A DNA stretch of 39,871 bases from an uncultured Clostridia bacterium (GTDB taxonomy: Bacteria; Bacillota; Clostridia; TANB77; CAG-508): NCBI GenBank assembly GCA_944388775.1, contig CALXKC010000009.1, positions 1 to 39,871 on the forward strand. The letters are read 5' to 3'. The position numbers and the translations under genes were made by a program. Below are positions 8,276 through 17,510 of this stretch, piece by piece. Numbering within the stretch: position 1 is the stretch's first letter; each line of letters starts with the position of its first letter. The notes under the pieces are model-generated. The model had not been told where the DNA came from. It saw nothing but the letters and a program-made list of their open reading frames with translations, and ran no database searches.

Positions 8276-9997
8276 CTAATTTGTGTTCTTTGACAGTACT
8301 TTGTATACTGCTAAATTTCCAAATTCTTTTACTTTTTCACATGTAGTTTCAATATTGTAATTTTCTTTTATTGATAAAAGTACATTTTCTTTATAATTTG
8401 TATATAAATTTCCTGACCAATATACATCTCCATCTATCAAATAGACATTTTCTTTTAATAAATCTAAAAAGTTTCCATCCAAATTATATCTTTCTTTAAA
8501 GTCATAATAGTTTTGGGTATACATGTCCCATCCTCCCATAACTCTAAGATTTGAAAATGCACCTTTTGGTGGCATCTGATATACAGAATAAGTTAAATAT
8601 CTGTCTTGTAATGATGGTACTGTATATAAATATACATTTTCTTTATGACTGTTCGTATAGTTTATTACTTCCTTATAGTTTTCATAATTTTCTATTTTAT
8701 ATCCATAATTATATTTGTTACATAAAAAAGTACATACTATTAATATTGTAAAACATAATATTTCACTATTCCTTATATTATCATTTATTTTATTTTTATT
8801 AAAGTTTAAATTGTACATTAAAAGTGCTGTTCCTATCATGTATTCTGGAATTACAACTCTTAACATACTTCTATTCATTATTATAAATAAAATATGTATT
8901 CCTATTGTTATTAAAAATATTAAGATGTTTTCTTTTGTTTTGTTTTTATTAAATAAACTTAATATAAAACTAGTTATAAATAATATTGATATATATGTGA
9001 TTGAGTCTGTACTTTCTGATATAAAACTTTTATATATTTCATCTATTTTTATATCATAATTGTATTTTCCATCTTTTTGTATTTTATAATCTAAAATTTT
9101 TTGCAATTTTTCTTTTGAGTAAATATTTTCATCTCCAAAATTAAATGTGTAAAATAAATAATAATCATTCTTTGACCAACCTACTTCGTCAAATATCTCT
9201 TTATTTTCTCCATAGTCCAGAGGTATAATATCATGCAATGTTGTTCTTATATCATTATATTCCATATAATTTTTATATACTTCGTCTGAATTATATATTA
9301 TAATATTTGATACATACACTACTATTGTAATTATTACATATATTAAATAATATTTTAACATTTTAATTACTGTATCTTTTGTTATCTGTTTCTGGAATTT
9401 ATATTTTATTAAATTTATAATAAAATATAATCCAAAAAACGGAATAATTATTAGTAATGACTGCATTCTTGTCATTATTCCTATTGTGTACAAAACATAT
9501 ATTCCAATTATGTATTTTATTTTTTCCTCATTATTTTTTTCCAATATATCTATTAACATTATTAAAGATGTTAATATTAGAAGTGCTGCAACAGATGTGT
9601 ATTGAATAAGCATCAGCATTGTCACATAGAAAACACTTGCAAATATGGTATATAAAACTACAGCTATTCCATTATTGTGTTTTTTTAAAATTATATTTCC
9701 TATTACAGTAAAACATATAAATTGCATACTTAACAAAAATATACTATGCCAATTTATTATTGAAAATATTCTATAGAAAATACCAATTATTAAACATATT
9801 ATTGGATGTATATATACTCCATGTATATTATATGTTCCGTCTAATCCCGAATATAGATTATATATTATAAAATCATCTACTTGCTCATATTTTATATCAA
9901 ATAAAATATTTGTCATTCCAAATATTATTAAATTTATAAAAATAACAATCATTAAACTTTTGCTTTTTATCTTTTTCGTATCTATAATTTTATTCAT
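8276..9997 (-). CDS. Polytopic membrane protein, possibly a GT-C-type glycosyltransferase
   Basis: 573 residues from ATG 9997, which has AGGAGAG upstream; the preceding TTG is less likely. About eleven hydrophobic helices fill residues 15-420, followed by a soluble tail of about 150 residues. After the first helix comes an extracytoplasmic loop with QVDDFIIYNL, an acidic Asp-Asp pair in the position of the catalytic loop of GT-C enzymes, which use lipid-phosphate sugars. The C-terminal part contains LYTVPSLQDRYLTY and GGWDMYTQNYYDF. I do not recognise a named family. A role in glycosylating wall polymers or surface proteins is inference from topology only. It lies between the SpoVK-like gene and polA. 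Confidence 0.6.
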   Translation of the reverse strand: MNKIIDTKKIKSKSLMIVIFINLIIFGMTNILFDIKYEQVDDFIIYNLYSGLDGTYNIHGVYIHPIICLIIGIFYRIFSIINWHSIFLLSMQFICFTVIGNIILKKHNNGIAVVLYTIFASVFYVTMLMLIQYTSVAALLILTSLIMLIDILEKNNEEKIKYIIGIYVLYTIGIMTRMQSLLIIIPFFGLYFIINLIKYKFQKQITKDTVIKMLKYYLIYVIITIVVYVSNIIIYNSDEVYKNYMEYNDIRTTLHDIIPLDYGENKEIFDEVGWSKNDYYLFYTFNFGDENIYSKEKLQKILDYKIQKDGKYNYDIKIDEIYKSFISESTDSITYISILFITSFILSLFNKNKTKENILIFLITIGIHILFIIMNRSMLRVVIPEYMIGTALLMYNLNFNKNKINDNIRNSEILCFTILIVCTFLCNKYNYGYKIENYENYKEVINYTNSHKENVYLYTVPSLQDRYLTYSVYQMPPKGAFSNLRVMGGWDMYTQNYYDFKERYNLDGNFLDLLKENVYLIDGDVYWSGNLYTNYKENVLLSIKENYNIETTCEKVKEFGNLAVYKVLSKNTN

Positions 9998-10088
9998 CAA
10001 ATCTCTCCTAAATTTTATGTTTTTACTTTTGAAATATGAATTGTATCCTTTTATATTACTTTTCCAAATAACTATATCATAAAAATAA

Positions 10089-10120
10089 AAATTACTCTAT
10101 ACTTTTGTATAAAGTAATTT
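10089..10120 (-). terminator. Intrinsic terminator after the SpoVK-like gene
   Basis: On the minus strand AAATTACT(T)TATAC, loop AAAA, GTATA(G)AGTAATTT forms a hairpin with one interior mismatch, followed by a T-rich tract (TTTTTATTTTTA). It lies 6 bases past the stop codon at 10126. Confidence 0.7.
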
Positions 10121-10125
10121 ATATT

Positions 10126-11736
10126 TTACATACAAAATCCAATTTTTGATTGCTTAATTTCTATTTTATCCATTCTATTTATTGCATTTTCCACATCACA
10201 TTTTTTTATTAATCTCTCATTTTCTTCATTTCTTATAACTCTATCTGCTTGTTCAAATTCCACCTTTTCAAATAAATTTCTTACCTCTCTTGCATTTGCA
10301 AAATTTTCTTTTTTCTTATCATATTCAAAATATTTGACTATGGCTTCTTTTATTTGCCCTGATAGTTTATACCCCTCTTCTTTTGCCATTAATTTAAAAA
10401 TCTCGTATAATTCTTCTTCTGTATAATCTGGAAATTGTACTTTAAATTGAATTCTACTTTCAAACCCTGGATTTGATTTCAGTAATTCATACATTTCTTC
10501 TGTATATCCAGCTAAGATAACACATAGATTATCTCTTTTATCTTCCATTTCTTTTATTAAAGTTGCAATTGCTTCTTGTTCATATCCATTTCTATATCTA
10601 GGAGTCAAACTATATGCCTCATCTATAAATAAAACTCCTCCTTCTGCTTCTTTTATTTTTTGCTTTGTTACTGCAGCTGTCCAGCCAACATATTTCGCTA
10701 TTAAATCTCTTCCATGTACTTCAACAAATTTATTTTCATCAGATAAAATCTTCTGCTCTGCAAACATTTTTCCAAATATTCTTGCAACTGTTGTTTTTCC
10801 TGTTCCCGGATTTCCTAAAAAACACATATGTAACATTGGCATTTTTCCTTTATCTTTATTTACTTTGATATAGTTCATTATTTGTTCTACTTGTTTCTTT
10901 ACTGCTTGTACACCTATTAGGGAATCTAATTCTTGAATTGCACTTTTATCTAAGTCTTTTTTTAAGTTAAGTTTACCAGAATATATTTCTTTTATATTTT
11001 CATTGCTTATTTTATCTATTTCATGAGCTTTACTTCTTACAACTATATTTAATATTTCTTCTTTTAATTCCTCATATTTTTTATTTGATAAGGTATTTAA
11101 TAATACACATTTTTTATCTATTTTTATACTATTTTTTTCTAGAAAATTCTTTATATATTTCTCCTTATCTTTTTTTGAAAATTCTTCTACATTTAATTTC
11201 CATATTATGCAATTATCAAAATCTTCTATATCCCATCCTCCAAATCTCTCTGCATCAACTAATATAAATACTTTTTCTTTATATAACTTCATCATCTCAA
11301 CTATCTTTGTTTCTGTTCCATATAGTCTTCCACCTAATTTTTTAGAATCTATTATTAATATATCCTCTTTTATTTCTTTATTTTTCTGACTTTGATTTTT
11401 AACATTATTTTTGCTTTTTCTGTTTCCATTTTTGTTTTCTTTTTTTCTGTCTTCTCTTACTTCGTCTTCACTTAAATATCTATATTTTGTGGATACTATG
11501 TTATTTGCTTTTAACAATTTAGAAATTACATCTATAATTTGCTCAGATGTTTCACTTTCTATTGGATTTTTTATCATAATATTACATGTTCCAAAATCCA
11601 TCTTTTTATTCTTTTTTAATGTCAAATACATTGCATAAGATTCTAATACTTTCTTACATTCTTCTGCACCACATATATTATCTAATTCTGATAATATTTC
11701 TTGATTTGTTTTACTTTCAATATTTAATTTTTGCAT
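10126..11736 (-). CDS. SpoVK/CbbX-type AAA+ ATPase
   Basis: 536 residues from ATG 11736, chosen because AAAGGAGAGG lies seven bases upstream; the longer open frame to 11811 has no such site. The first 270 residues carry no recognisable domain and include a Lys/Asn-rich linker. The AAA+ module follows: LIGVQAVKKQVEQIM, Walker A GNPGTGKTTVARIFG (near residue 308), Walker B GVLFIDEAYSL (near 365), RYRNGYEQEAIATLI and a lid domain. This CbxX/CfqX/SpoVK family remodels protein complexes; SpoVK itself is needed in spore maturation. It is larger than Bacillus SpoVK (about 320 residues) because of the N-terminal extension. It follows the defence-operon terminator and has its own terminator, so it is a separate unit. 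Confidence 0.82.
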   Translation of the reverse strand: MQKLNIESKTNQEILSELDNICGAEECKKVLESYAMYLTLKKNKKMDFGTCNIMIKNPIESETSEQIIDVISKLLKANNIVSTKYRYLSEDEVREDRKKENKNGNRKSKNNVKNQSQKNKEIKEDILIIDSKKLGGRLYGTETKIVEMMKLYKEKVFILVDAERFGGWDIEDFDNCIIWKLNVEEFSKKDKEKYIKNFLEKNSIKIDKKCVLLNTLSNKKYEELKEEILNIVVRSKAHEIDKISNENIKEIYSGKLNLKKDLDKSAIQELDSLIGVQAVKKQVEQIMNYIKVNKDKGKMPMLHMCFLGNPGTGKTTVARIFGKMFAEQKILSDENKFVEVHGRDLIAKYVGWTAAVTKQKIKEAEGGVLFIDEAYSLTPRYRNGYEQEAIATLIKEMEDKRDNLCVILAGYTEEMYELLKSNPGFESRIQFKVQFPDYTEEELYEIFKLMAKEEGYKLSGQIKEAIVKYFEYDKKKENFANAREVRNLFEKVEFEQADRVIRNEENERLIKKCDVENAINRMDKIEIKQSKIGFCM

Positions 11737-11803
11737 TTTTTTCCTCTCCTTTATTTTTATTATTGTTTTTTGAATTATTGGAAAGAAAATTTTACACAAT
11801 TCA

Positions 11804-11855
11804 AAAAACACTTGAAATCTCTATAATTCTATTATATTGATTTTCAAGTGTTTTT
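11804..11855 (-). terminator. Strong terminator closing the defence operon
   Basis: AAAAACACTTGAAA (11804-11817) pairs perfectly with TTTCAAGTGTTTTT (11842-11855), a 14-bp stem. On the minus strand the second arm runs into TTTTTTGA. It lies just past the LlaJI/McrC-like gene (stop at 11861). A second inverted pair, TTTTTTGAATT/AATTCAAAAAA, overlaps it on the distal side. Confidence 0.8.
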
Positions 11856-11860
11856 CAATA

Positions 11861-13042
11861 TCATTGGTCATGCAACGCATGTCTTTCATGACAATTATTT
11901 AATTCTTCAATTATTTCTTGCAATATTTCTTTTGGTTTAGATATAAACCTCTTTGTATCTACATAAACTACATATATTTTTTCATAACTTTTTAATTCGC
12001 TTTCTGTATTGTTATCTAATAATCTACCAAAAATATTTATCTCTATATTTTTATCTTCTAATTTTTTTGGCAAAACAAATGCATTTATAACTTCTTTTTG
12101 TTTAATTTTATTTACATGTTGTCCATATCTAATTTGTTTGAAAATGCTATATTCTTCTGGCAAACTACCTTCTGGGTAATACTTAGCATCCAATACATAG
12201 ATATATTTTAAATTTTCTCGATTTATTATTGTATCTGGAAATTGTAGTTTTACATTTGATTTATATTCCTGACCTTCTAAATAATAATATCTTGCTTTCG
12301 GAAAATATTCCTTTTTTTCTTCTCCTTTTATTCCAATGCTATCAACTAATTCTTCCCAGATATATTGAAATTCTTTATATTTAATAAAGATGTTTCCTTT
12401 TTTTAATTTTTCGAAGTTTGTTTTTGTAATAAAATCAATTAAATTATTTAAAATTTCTATTTTTATATCTTGGTTTGTTTCTTTTAATTCTTGTTTTAAT
12501 AATTTAATCATCTCAGCTTTACTATAGTCAATATTAAAATAACTAAAAGAGAAATCCCACATAAAACCTATCATCTCTGATATTTTACTAAGACAATATT
12601 TTTGTATTTCTTGAATTTCTTTCTCTGCAAAGTAGTTTGTTTTATTTACATATATGTCATTATATATTATTTTATTATTATAAAATATTTTTTGAGAATT
12701 AATTGTTTTTCTCCAATTCACTTTTCCCTTTGCATTTATCTTCACTTCTTTTTGTGTTTGTCTATACAAGCCATATTGTAAATAATTTTCTAATACTTTT
12801 ATTGCTGATATGAAACAAAAATCACTTGGTAAAGTATTTTCACCGCTTTCTATACTTGTTTTCTTAGCTATTAGTTTCATCAACTTTCTTATATCTTGCT
12901 TAAATTCTTTGTTTTCTTTTTCTTCCTCTTCTTTACTATACCTATACCCTATCGGTAATTGAATTTGTAGTTCATTATTATCTTTCAAATAAATCCCTAC
13001 ATATTCTTTACCACTTTCATTGACTTTATAACTGATTTTCAT
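11861..13042 (-). CDS. LlaJI/McrC-like restriction endonuclease subunit
   Basis: 393 residues. The C-terminal half fits the LlaJI restriction endonuclease family: ENYLQYGLYRQ and KGKVNWRKTI, then a PD-(D/E)XK nuclease core with LQFPDTII (near residue 269) and YVLDAKYYPEGSLP (near 283), then SIFKQIRYGQHV. It is the nuclease partner of the McrB-like motor encoded immediately upstream; McrBC-type systems cut foreign DNA, classically modified DNA, after GTP-driven translocation. Its ATG overlaps the McrB-like gene by 17 bases, and GAGGAAAAT inside that gene is its ribosome binding site, so the two are translationally coupled. The catalytic residues look intact. The family assignment is good; the target modification or sequence is unknown. 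Confidence 0.85.
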   Translation of the reverse strand: MKISYKVNESGKEYVGIYLKDNNELQIQLPIGYRYSKEEEEKENKEFKQDIRKLMKLIAKKTSIESGENTLPSDFCFISAIKVLENYLQYGLYRQTQKEVKINAKGKVNWRKTINSQKIFYNNKIIYNDIYVNKTNYFAEKEIQEIQKYCLSKISEMIGFMWDFSFSYFNIDYSKAEMIKLLKQELKETNQDIKIEILNNLIDFITKTNFEKLKKGNIFIKYKEFQYIWEELVDSIGIKGEEKKEYFPKARYYYLEGQEYKSNVKLQFPDTIINRENLKYIYVLDAKYYPEGSLPEEYSIFKQIRYGQHVNKIKQKEVINAFVLPKKLEDKNIEINIFGRLLDNNTESELKSYEKIYVVYVDTKRFISKPKEILQEIIEELNNCHERHALHDQ

Positions 13043-15242
13043 TAATATTTTCCTCTTCTTCTAAATCGATATCTAAAATTTTTTCAATTTTTCCGTTATT
13101 CTTAAAGTTTATAATTATATCTTCTAAACATCTATTATCATCTTTAAATATTTCGCTTCTATAATTTTTAAATACGTCTAACCATAAATATCTAAATATC
13201 TTGTTTGCAAATTTTTCTCTGTATTTTTTCTCATCTTGAATTTCTTCGTTTTCTTCTGCTAAACAATCTCTATCGATATAATATAAGCCTAATCTTTTAT
13301 CTTCAGCATTATATATTTCATTGCTATTATCTAAAATTTTTCTATTTATTTTTTCTCTAAAATCATTCCATTTAACATTTGTACCTCTAATTACTGAATT
13401 AATATATTTCTTGTCTTGCTCTTCTTCATTAGGATTACAATATTTTATTTCATACTCCCATCTTCTACCAAAAGCAGTATCTAAATTAAATACATTCTGG
13501 TCAGCATTATTAATTGTTGCATAAATTATTAGGTTTGCTGGTATATAAATAGCTTCTTGGCTTAAATATTGTTCTAATATTGGGTTACTAATGTCATATT
13601 GACTTCTTCCGCTTTCGTCTCTATCTAATAATTGTAATAAGTCTCCAAATATTGCTTCTGCATTTCCTCTATTCATTTCCTCTATTATTAGATAATAGTT
13701 TTCATTTGGATTTTCTAATGCCTTTTTTAATATTCTGGTAAATGGTCCTTCTTCAAATCTTACACCTTTATTAACATCTGGAACATTTTGTCCAACAAAT
13801 TCATAATATGTATATTCTGGGTGGAATATGACTCTTTCTTTTTGTTCTTTATCTACATTTTCTAATTTTTTATCTATGCTATAACTTTTTCCTGAACCTG
13901 GAACACCATATACTAAAACATTTTTTCCTTTTTCTATTATTGCATCTTCCTTAATTAAATCAATTTTATCAGTTGACCTTTCTATGTCATTTTTACCCTC
14001 TATAACTATTTCATTTATTATTTTCTTATCTTTAGGTCTTATTTCTAATATTGCACCTGTTAATGATAAATTATCAATATCTATTCCATTACCATATTCA
14101 TACATCCATTCAACGGGTATAGTATGTCCTATCCCTTTAATTATTTTATACCCGTCTTCAAAATCTTTTGATACTTTTCCTATAGCAAAGATTCTAGTAA
14201 ATGAAATTTTTCTATTTTCACCTTTATTTGATGCACTTTTTAAAACTATTATATCATTTTTCTTTAATTGCTTGAAATAATTAAGTTCTTTTGCTACATT
14301 TGTAATAGTTCTTTTTTGAGGCATATTATACACTTCTTCTATTTTTGCTTTTAACATTTCTATATCAGCATAATTTTTTAAATTTCCTATCTCTTCCCAA
14401 CCAACTGCAAAAATATTTTTTTCATAAAAAATTTCTTTCATATTGACATTATCATATTTACATCCACATGCATACCAGTTACTATTCATAATATTACTAT
14501 TTAATTTAGTTTTAAAAGCAAAAGCAGACATTTCTGGAATACTTTTATATTCTAAATTATTATTTTCTTTAATAAACTTTGCTACTGCTTGTATCATTTC
14601 TACATATGATTTTCCATCATTAATTTCTTTATTATATATTTTTTCTACTAACTTAGTAGTATTTTCATCTAATGGTACATAAGTATTTGGTCTTGTAATG
14701 TATAAAGATGCTGCTAATCCTTTTTTAAATGGTATATCAACTTTAAAATCACATTTTTCCTTTGCTAAATATACATTATCAAATTTTTCTATAAATTTTT
14801 CTTCATTTTCTTTTGTATTATTATCTGCATATTTTATCGCTATTTCAAAAAGTTTCCATAAAGCATTTTTTAATTCTTCTTCTTCCTCTTTACCATTTGT
14901 TAGCCTAAGTCTCTCTGACCTTAAATATGGTATTCCATCAGGGCCTCCAACAGTAATTTCTTTATCCATTCCTGTTTTTTCTTCAAATTTTTCGATTATT
15001 TTTGCACTTTTCTCTGCATTTTTTGACCTCATAAAAATAATATTCATAGCCGTAAATCCATCTGTATTGTTTATCTCTTGTAGTTTATCTCCTACTTTAA
15101 CTTTTTCTATTTCATTATTTATTTCTTCATCAACTTTTATATCTTGTATTATTTTCATTAATTCTTCATCTTTATCTTTATATTCTAATATTTTATTTGC
15201 TATTTTTTCAGCAATTTTAACCCAACTAAAATTTCCTTTCAT
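13026..15242 (-). CDS. McrB-like AAA+ GTPase with an EVE/PUA-like reader domain
   Basis: 738 residues. The N-terminal 250 show no recognisable family. From about 255 to 390, NWYACGC, GWEEIGNL and KKNDIIVLK resemble an EVE/PUA-like fold, the type of pocket that reads modified bases. The C-terminal half is a McrB-type AAA+ motor: Walker A YGVPGSGKSYSI (near 445), Walker B YYLIIEEMNRGNAEAIFG (near 512), the McrB GTPase element ATINNADQNVFNLD (near 573) and the arginine-finger region AFGRRWEYEI. It should assemble as a hexamer, recognise target DNA through the N-terminal part and drive the LlaJI/McrC-like nuclease encoded next. A GGGGGTG ribosome binding site precedes ATG 15242, 14 bases after the WYL regulator's stop codon. 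Confidence 0.88.
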   Translation of the reverse strand: MKGNFSWVKIAEKIANKILEYKDKDEELMKIIQDIKVDEEINNEIEKVKVGDKLQEINNTDGFTAMNIIFMRSKNAEKSAKIIEKFEEKTGMDKEITVGGPDGIPYLRSERLRLTNGKEEEEELKNALWKLFEIAIKYADNNTKENEEKFIEKFDNVYLAKEKCDFKVDIPFKKGLAASLYITRPNTYVPLDENTTKLVEKIYNKEINDGKSYVEMIQAVAKFIKENNNLEYKSIPEMSAFAFKTKLNSNIMNSNWYACGCKYDNVNMKEIFYEKNIFAVGWEEIGNLKNYADIEMLKAKIEEVYNMPQKRTITNVAKELNYFKQLKKNDIIVLKSASNKGENRKISFTRIFAIGKVSKDFEDGYKIIKGIGHTIPVEWMYEYGNGIDIDNLSLTGAILEIRPKDKKIINEIVIEGKNDIERSTDKIDLIKEDAIIEKGKNVLVYGVPGSGKSYSIDKKLENVDKEQKERVIFHPEYTYYEFVGQNVPDVNKGVRFEEGPFTRILKKALENPNENYYLIIEEMNRGNAEAIFGDLLQLLDRDESGRSQYDISNPILEQYLSQEAIYIPANLIIYATINNADQNVFNLDTAFGRRWEYEIKYCNPNEEEQDKKYINSVIRGTNVKWNDFREKINRKILDNSNEIYNAEDKRLGLYYIDRDCLAEENEEIQDEKKYREKFANKIFRYLWLDVFKNYRSEIFKDDNRCLEDIIINFKNNGKIEKILDIDLEEEENINENQL

Positions 15243-15256
15243 AAAAGCACCCCCTA

Positions 15257-16246
15257 TTATTTATCATATTTTTCTTTTACTTCTTCTATTATTTTTTTAA
15301 TTTCATTTCTTAATTTGATTGGTCTAATCACTTCGACTGCATCAATATTTCTTAGCACCCAGAATTTAAATCCCATTAAATTAGTATCTAAAATCAAAGT
15401 AAATTCATTTTCATTCTTCTTTTTTACTGTTATGTTTTTTCCAAATTGGTCAAATATTGTATCTAGCAAAAACATTTTACAATCTGCTTCTACTTCCTCT
15501 TTATCTCCTCCAAACATTTCTACTGTTGATTCCGCAAATTCTTGTATTTCTCTTGATGTCTTTTTTATTGTTCTTTTTTCGTTTAATTGTTCTATGTTTT
15601 TCATTCTGTCTAGTCTATAGTAATAAAATTTTTCTTGTCCTTCTTTTATTCCTATTAAATAAAATTCTTGCTTATCATACACAAGTGCATATGGAGCAAC
15701 TTTTGGCTCACTTACAATTACTTTTTCTATCTTATTTGTCATTCCATATTTCCAATATTCGAATTTTATTTTGTTTAAATTTTGAATTGCATCTGATATA
15801 TCTTCAATATTTTTTATGACTTCCATATTATCTGTTTTTGTATCATTTGCATAAATTTTATAATTTCTTAGTTTTTGGTTTTCATAGATATTTTGCATAT
15901 TCTTACATTTTTTTATAATGTTTTTTGAAATAGCTGGAACTATATAATTTGCATAGCTAAAATTGTCTATAATTGCTCTTATTTCTCCTGGTTCAAAGTC
16001 TGTATCTGGATTTCTATTTATATAATATCCTTTTCCATTTTCTTGTCTTGTACTAATGTCATAACTTAATTTTTCTTTTAATAAATTAATATTTCTTCTT
16101 ATTGTTCGACTATCAATATCTACATTATAGATTTCTTTTACTTTTCTTTGTATTTCTGCAATACTTATTAAATGCTCTTCGTCTGTATATTTTTTTAACA
16201 CATTTAATATATATAATATATTTCCATTTTTCTCATATAATTTCAT
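15257..16246 (-). CDS. WYL-domain transcriptional regulator
   Basis: 329 residues. A helix-turn-helix occupies residues 1-75 (AEIQRKVKEIY and DSRTIRRNINLLKEKL). A WYL domain lies at about 150-245, with NKIKFEYWKYG, EPKVAPYALVYDKQEFYLIG and the basic YYRLDRMKNIEQL; a C-terminal WCX-like segment ends in VIRPIKLRNEI. WYL proteins sense nucleotide-type ligands and often control phage-defence operons (the BrxR/CapW group). Its place inside the operon, directly before the McrB-like gene, fits a control function for this system; that is inference. AAAAGGAGAACAGT precedes the ATG. Confidence 0.87.
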   Translation of the reverse strand: MKLYEKNGNILYILNVLKKYTDEEHLISIAEIQRKVKEIYNVDIDSRTIRRNINLLKEKLSYDISTRQENGKGYYINRNPDTDFEPGEIRAIIDNFSYANYIVPAISKNIIKKCKNMQNIYENQKLRNYKIYANDTKTDNMEVIKNIEDISDAIQNLNKIKFEYWKYGMTNKIEKVIVSEPKVAPYALVYDKQEFYLIGIKEGQEKFYYYRLDRMKNIEQLNEKRTIKKTSREIQEFAESTVEMFGGDKEEVEADCKMFLLDTIFDQFGKNITVKKKNENEFTLILDTNLMGFKFWVLRNIDAVEVIRPIKLRNEIKKIIEEVKEKYDK

Positions 16247-16263
16247 ACTGTTCTCCTTTTTTA

Positions 16264-16839
16264 CTAAAATACTTCTAACTCTTTTATTATTTTATTTATA
16301 TCTTCTTTATTATTTATATCTAATAAATTTTTTACTTTATATATATAATTTGTGCCTTTTTTATTATATATATATCTTTTTTCATTTTTTACTAATTCTT
16401 CTAAATTATCTTTCTTTAAATTATAGTAAATTGATACGGTTTGACTCTTCCCACTACTTATTTGAGTATCATCATTATATTTTATTTTACCATAATAAAC
16501 TCTTGGAATTTCATCATTTAACACAACTTCTACTATATTTACTTCTTTCGATGTGAATTTTTTTATTTTTTCATTTTTGCTTTTTTCAATATTTTTAATT
16601 TTACACTCATTTACAAAAGCGTAGGATATCCTTGTTTTTATTAAATGCTCCATTGGTATATTATTTGGTTTAAAAATTTTATCATTCCAATCTGTGCTAT
16701 TATCTATTATTACTATGCTTACAAGGTCATTTGTTATACAATACTCTTCTATTACATTAAACATCTTATAAATGTTATTATATGTATTTGATAATACTTC
16801 TATAGCATTTTTTATATTTTCATTTACACTTTCTTTCAT
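16264..16839 (-). CDS. Unknown protein of the defence operon
   Basis: 191 residues from ATG 16839, chosen because AAGGAAGAAG lies at a good distance; the open frame extends ten codons further up. I do not recognise the family. It is Lys/Asn/Ile-rich, with alternating predicted helices and strands (LVSIVIIDNSTDW, VNIVEVVLNDEIPRVYYGKIKYND) and no signal peptide or membrane segment. The start overlaps the end of the nuclease gene upstream (16820) and the gene lies 17 bases before the WYL regulator, so it is part of the same transcript and probably of the same defence module. Confidence 0.6.
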   Translation of the reverse strand: MKESVNENIKNAIEVLSNTYNNIYKMFNVIEEYCITNDLVSIVIIDNSTDWNDKIFKPNNIPMEHLIKTRISYAFVNECKIKNIEKSKNEKIKKFTSKEVNIVEVVLNDEIPRVYYGKIKYNDDTQISSGKSQTVSIYYNLKKDNLEELVKNEKRYIYNKKGTNYIYKVKNLLDINNKEDINKIIKELEVF

Positions 16840-17503
16840 TTTTATCTTCTTCCTTTTCAAACTCATAATATAAATTATTTACTTCTCTAATATTATTAGA
16901 AAAACCTTTAAATTGTTCGAAGTTTTTCACTTCTAATAGTTTACCAATATCTTCAAATATTTCCTTTATATATTCTTTATTTTTTTCTTCATTTCTAATT
17001 CTATTTATTATTTCTAAAATATTACTCCAAGATATTATTATTATTTTATCTTCATTGTACCTTTGTTTTATCTCATTGCATAAATCATCTTTCGCTATGT
17101 ATATAAATATTGTTTCATATTTATCCTCTTTGATAAAGTTTTCATTTTAAAAATTTTCTTCTCTTTCAACTTGTGTTATTTCTTCACTATCTGATGGTCC
17201 ACTATTATATTTTACTTCTATTAATATTACTATTCTATTTTTTTCATCTACAATCAACAAATCCGGTTCTGTATTATCTTTTGCCTTCCTAAATTTTCGA
17301 TTATTATTATCATCTTTATTCCAGAAATAATACTTAGGCTTATCTATCTTTTTAATAATATTTGCTTTATCATTTTCTAAATTACTTATTAAAATCTTTC
17401 CTAGTCCTTCTTGAAATGGAATATATTTTATTGTTCCAAAAAAATCACCTGTCAATTCATCTTCTTCATTATGTAATATTTTTCTATAAATTTCTTCAAT
17501 CAT
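16820..17503 (-). pseudogene. PD-(D/E)XK nuclease gene interrupted by one in-frame stop
   Basis: Residues 1-118 end at TAA 17149-17147, but the same frame continues for 108 more sense codons to TGA 16820 without another stop. The first part has a nuclease core: DGLL-type strand EPDLLIVDEKN, then VILIEVKYNSGPSD, the E-x-K of a PD-(D/E)XK site. The second part (ENFIKEDKYETIFIYIAKDD, IIIISWSNILEII) resembles the C-terminal half of restriction-endonuclease-like proteins such as those that act on a common strand order. The context reads EENF-stop-NENF, where a Lys AAA to TAA change would explain the break. The gene is therefore either recently inactivated, read through, or a sequence error. It starts eight bases after the DUF2779 gene. 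Confidence 0.65.
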
Positions 17504-17510
17504 TTCCTAT

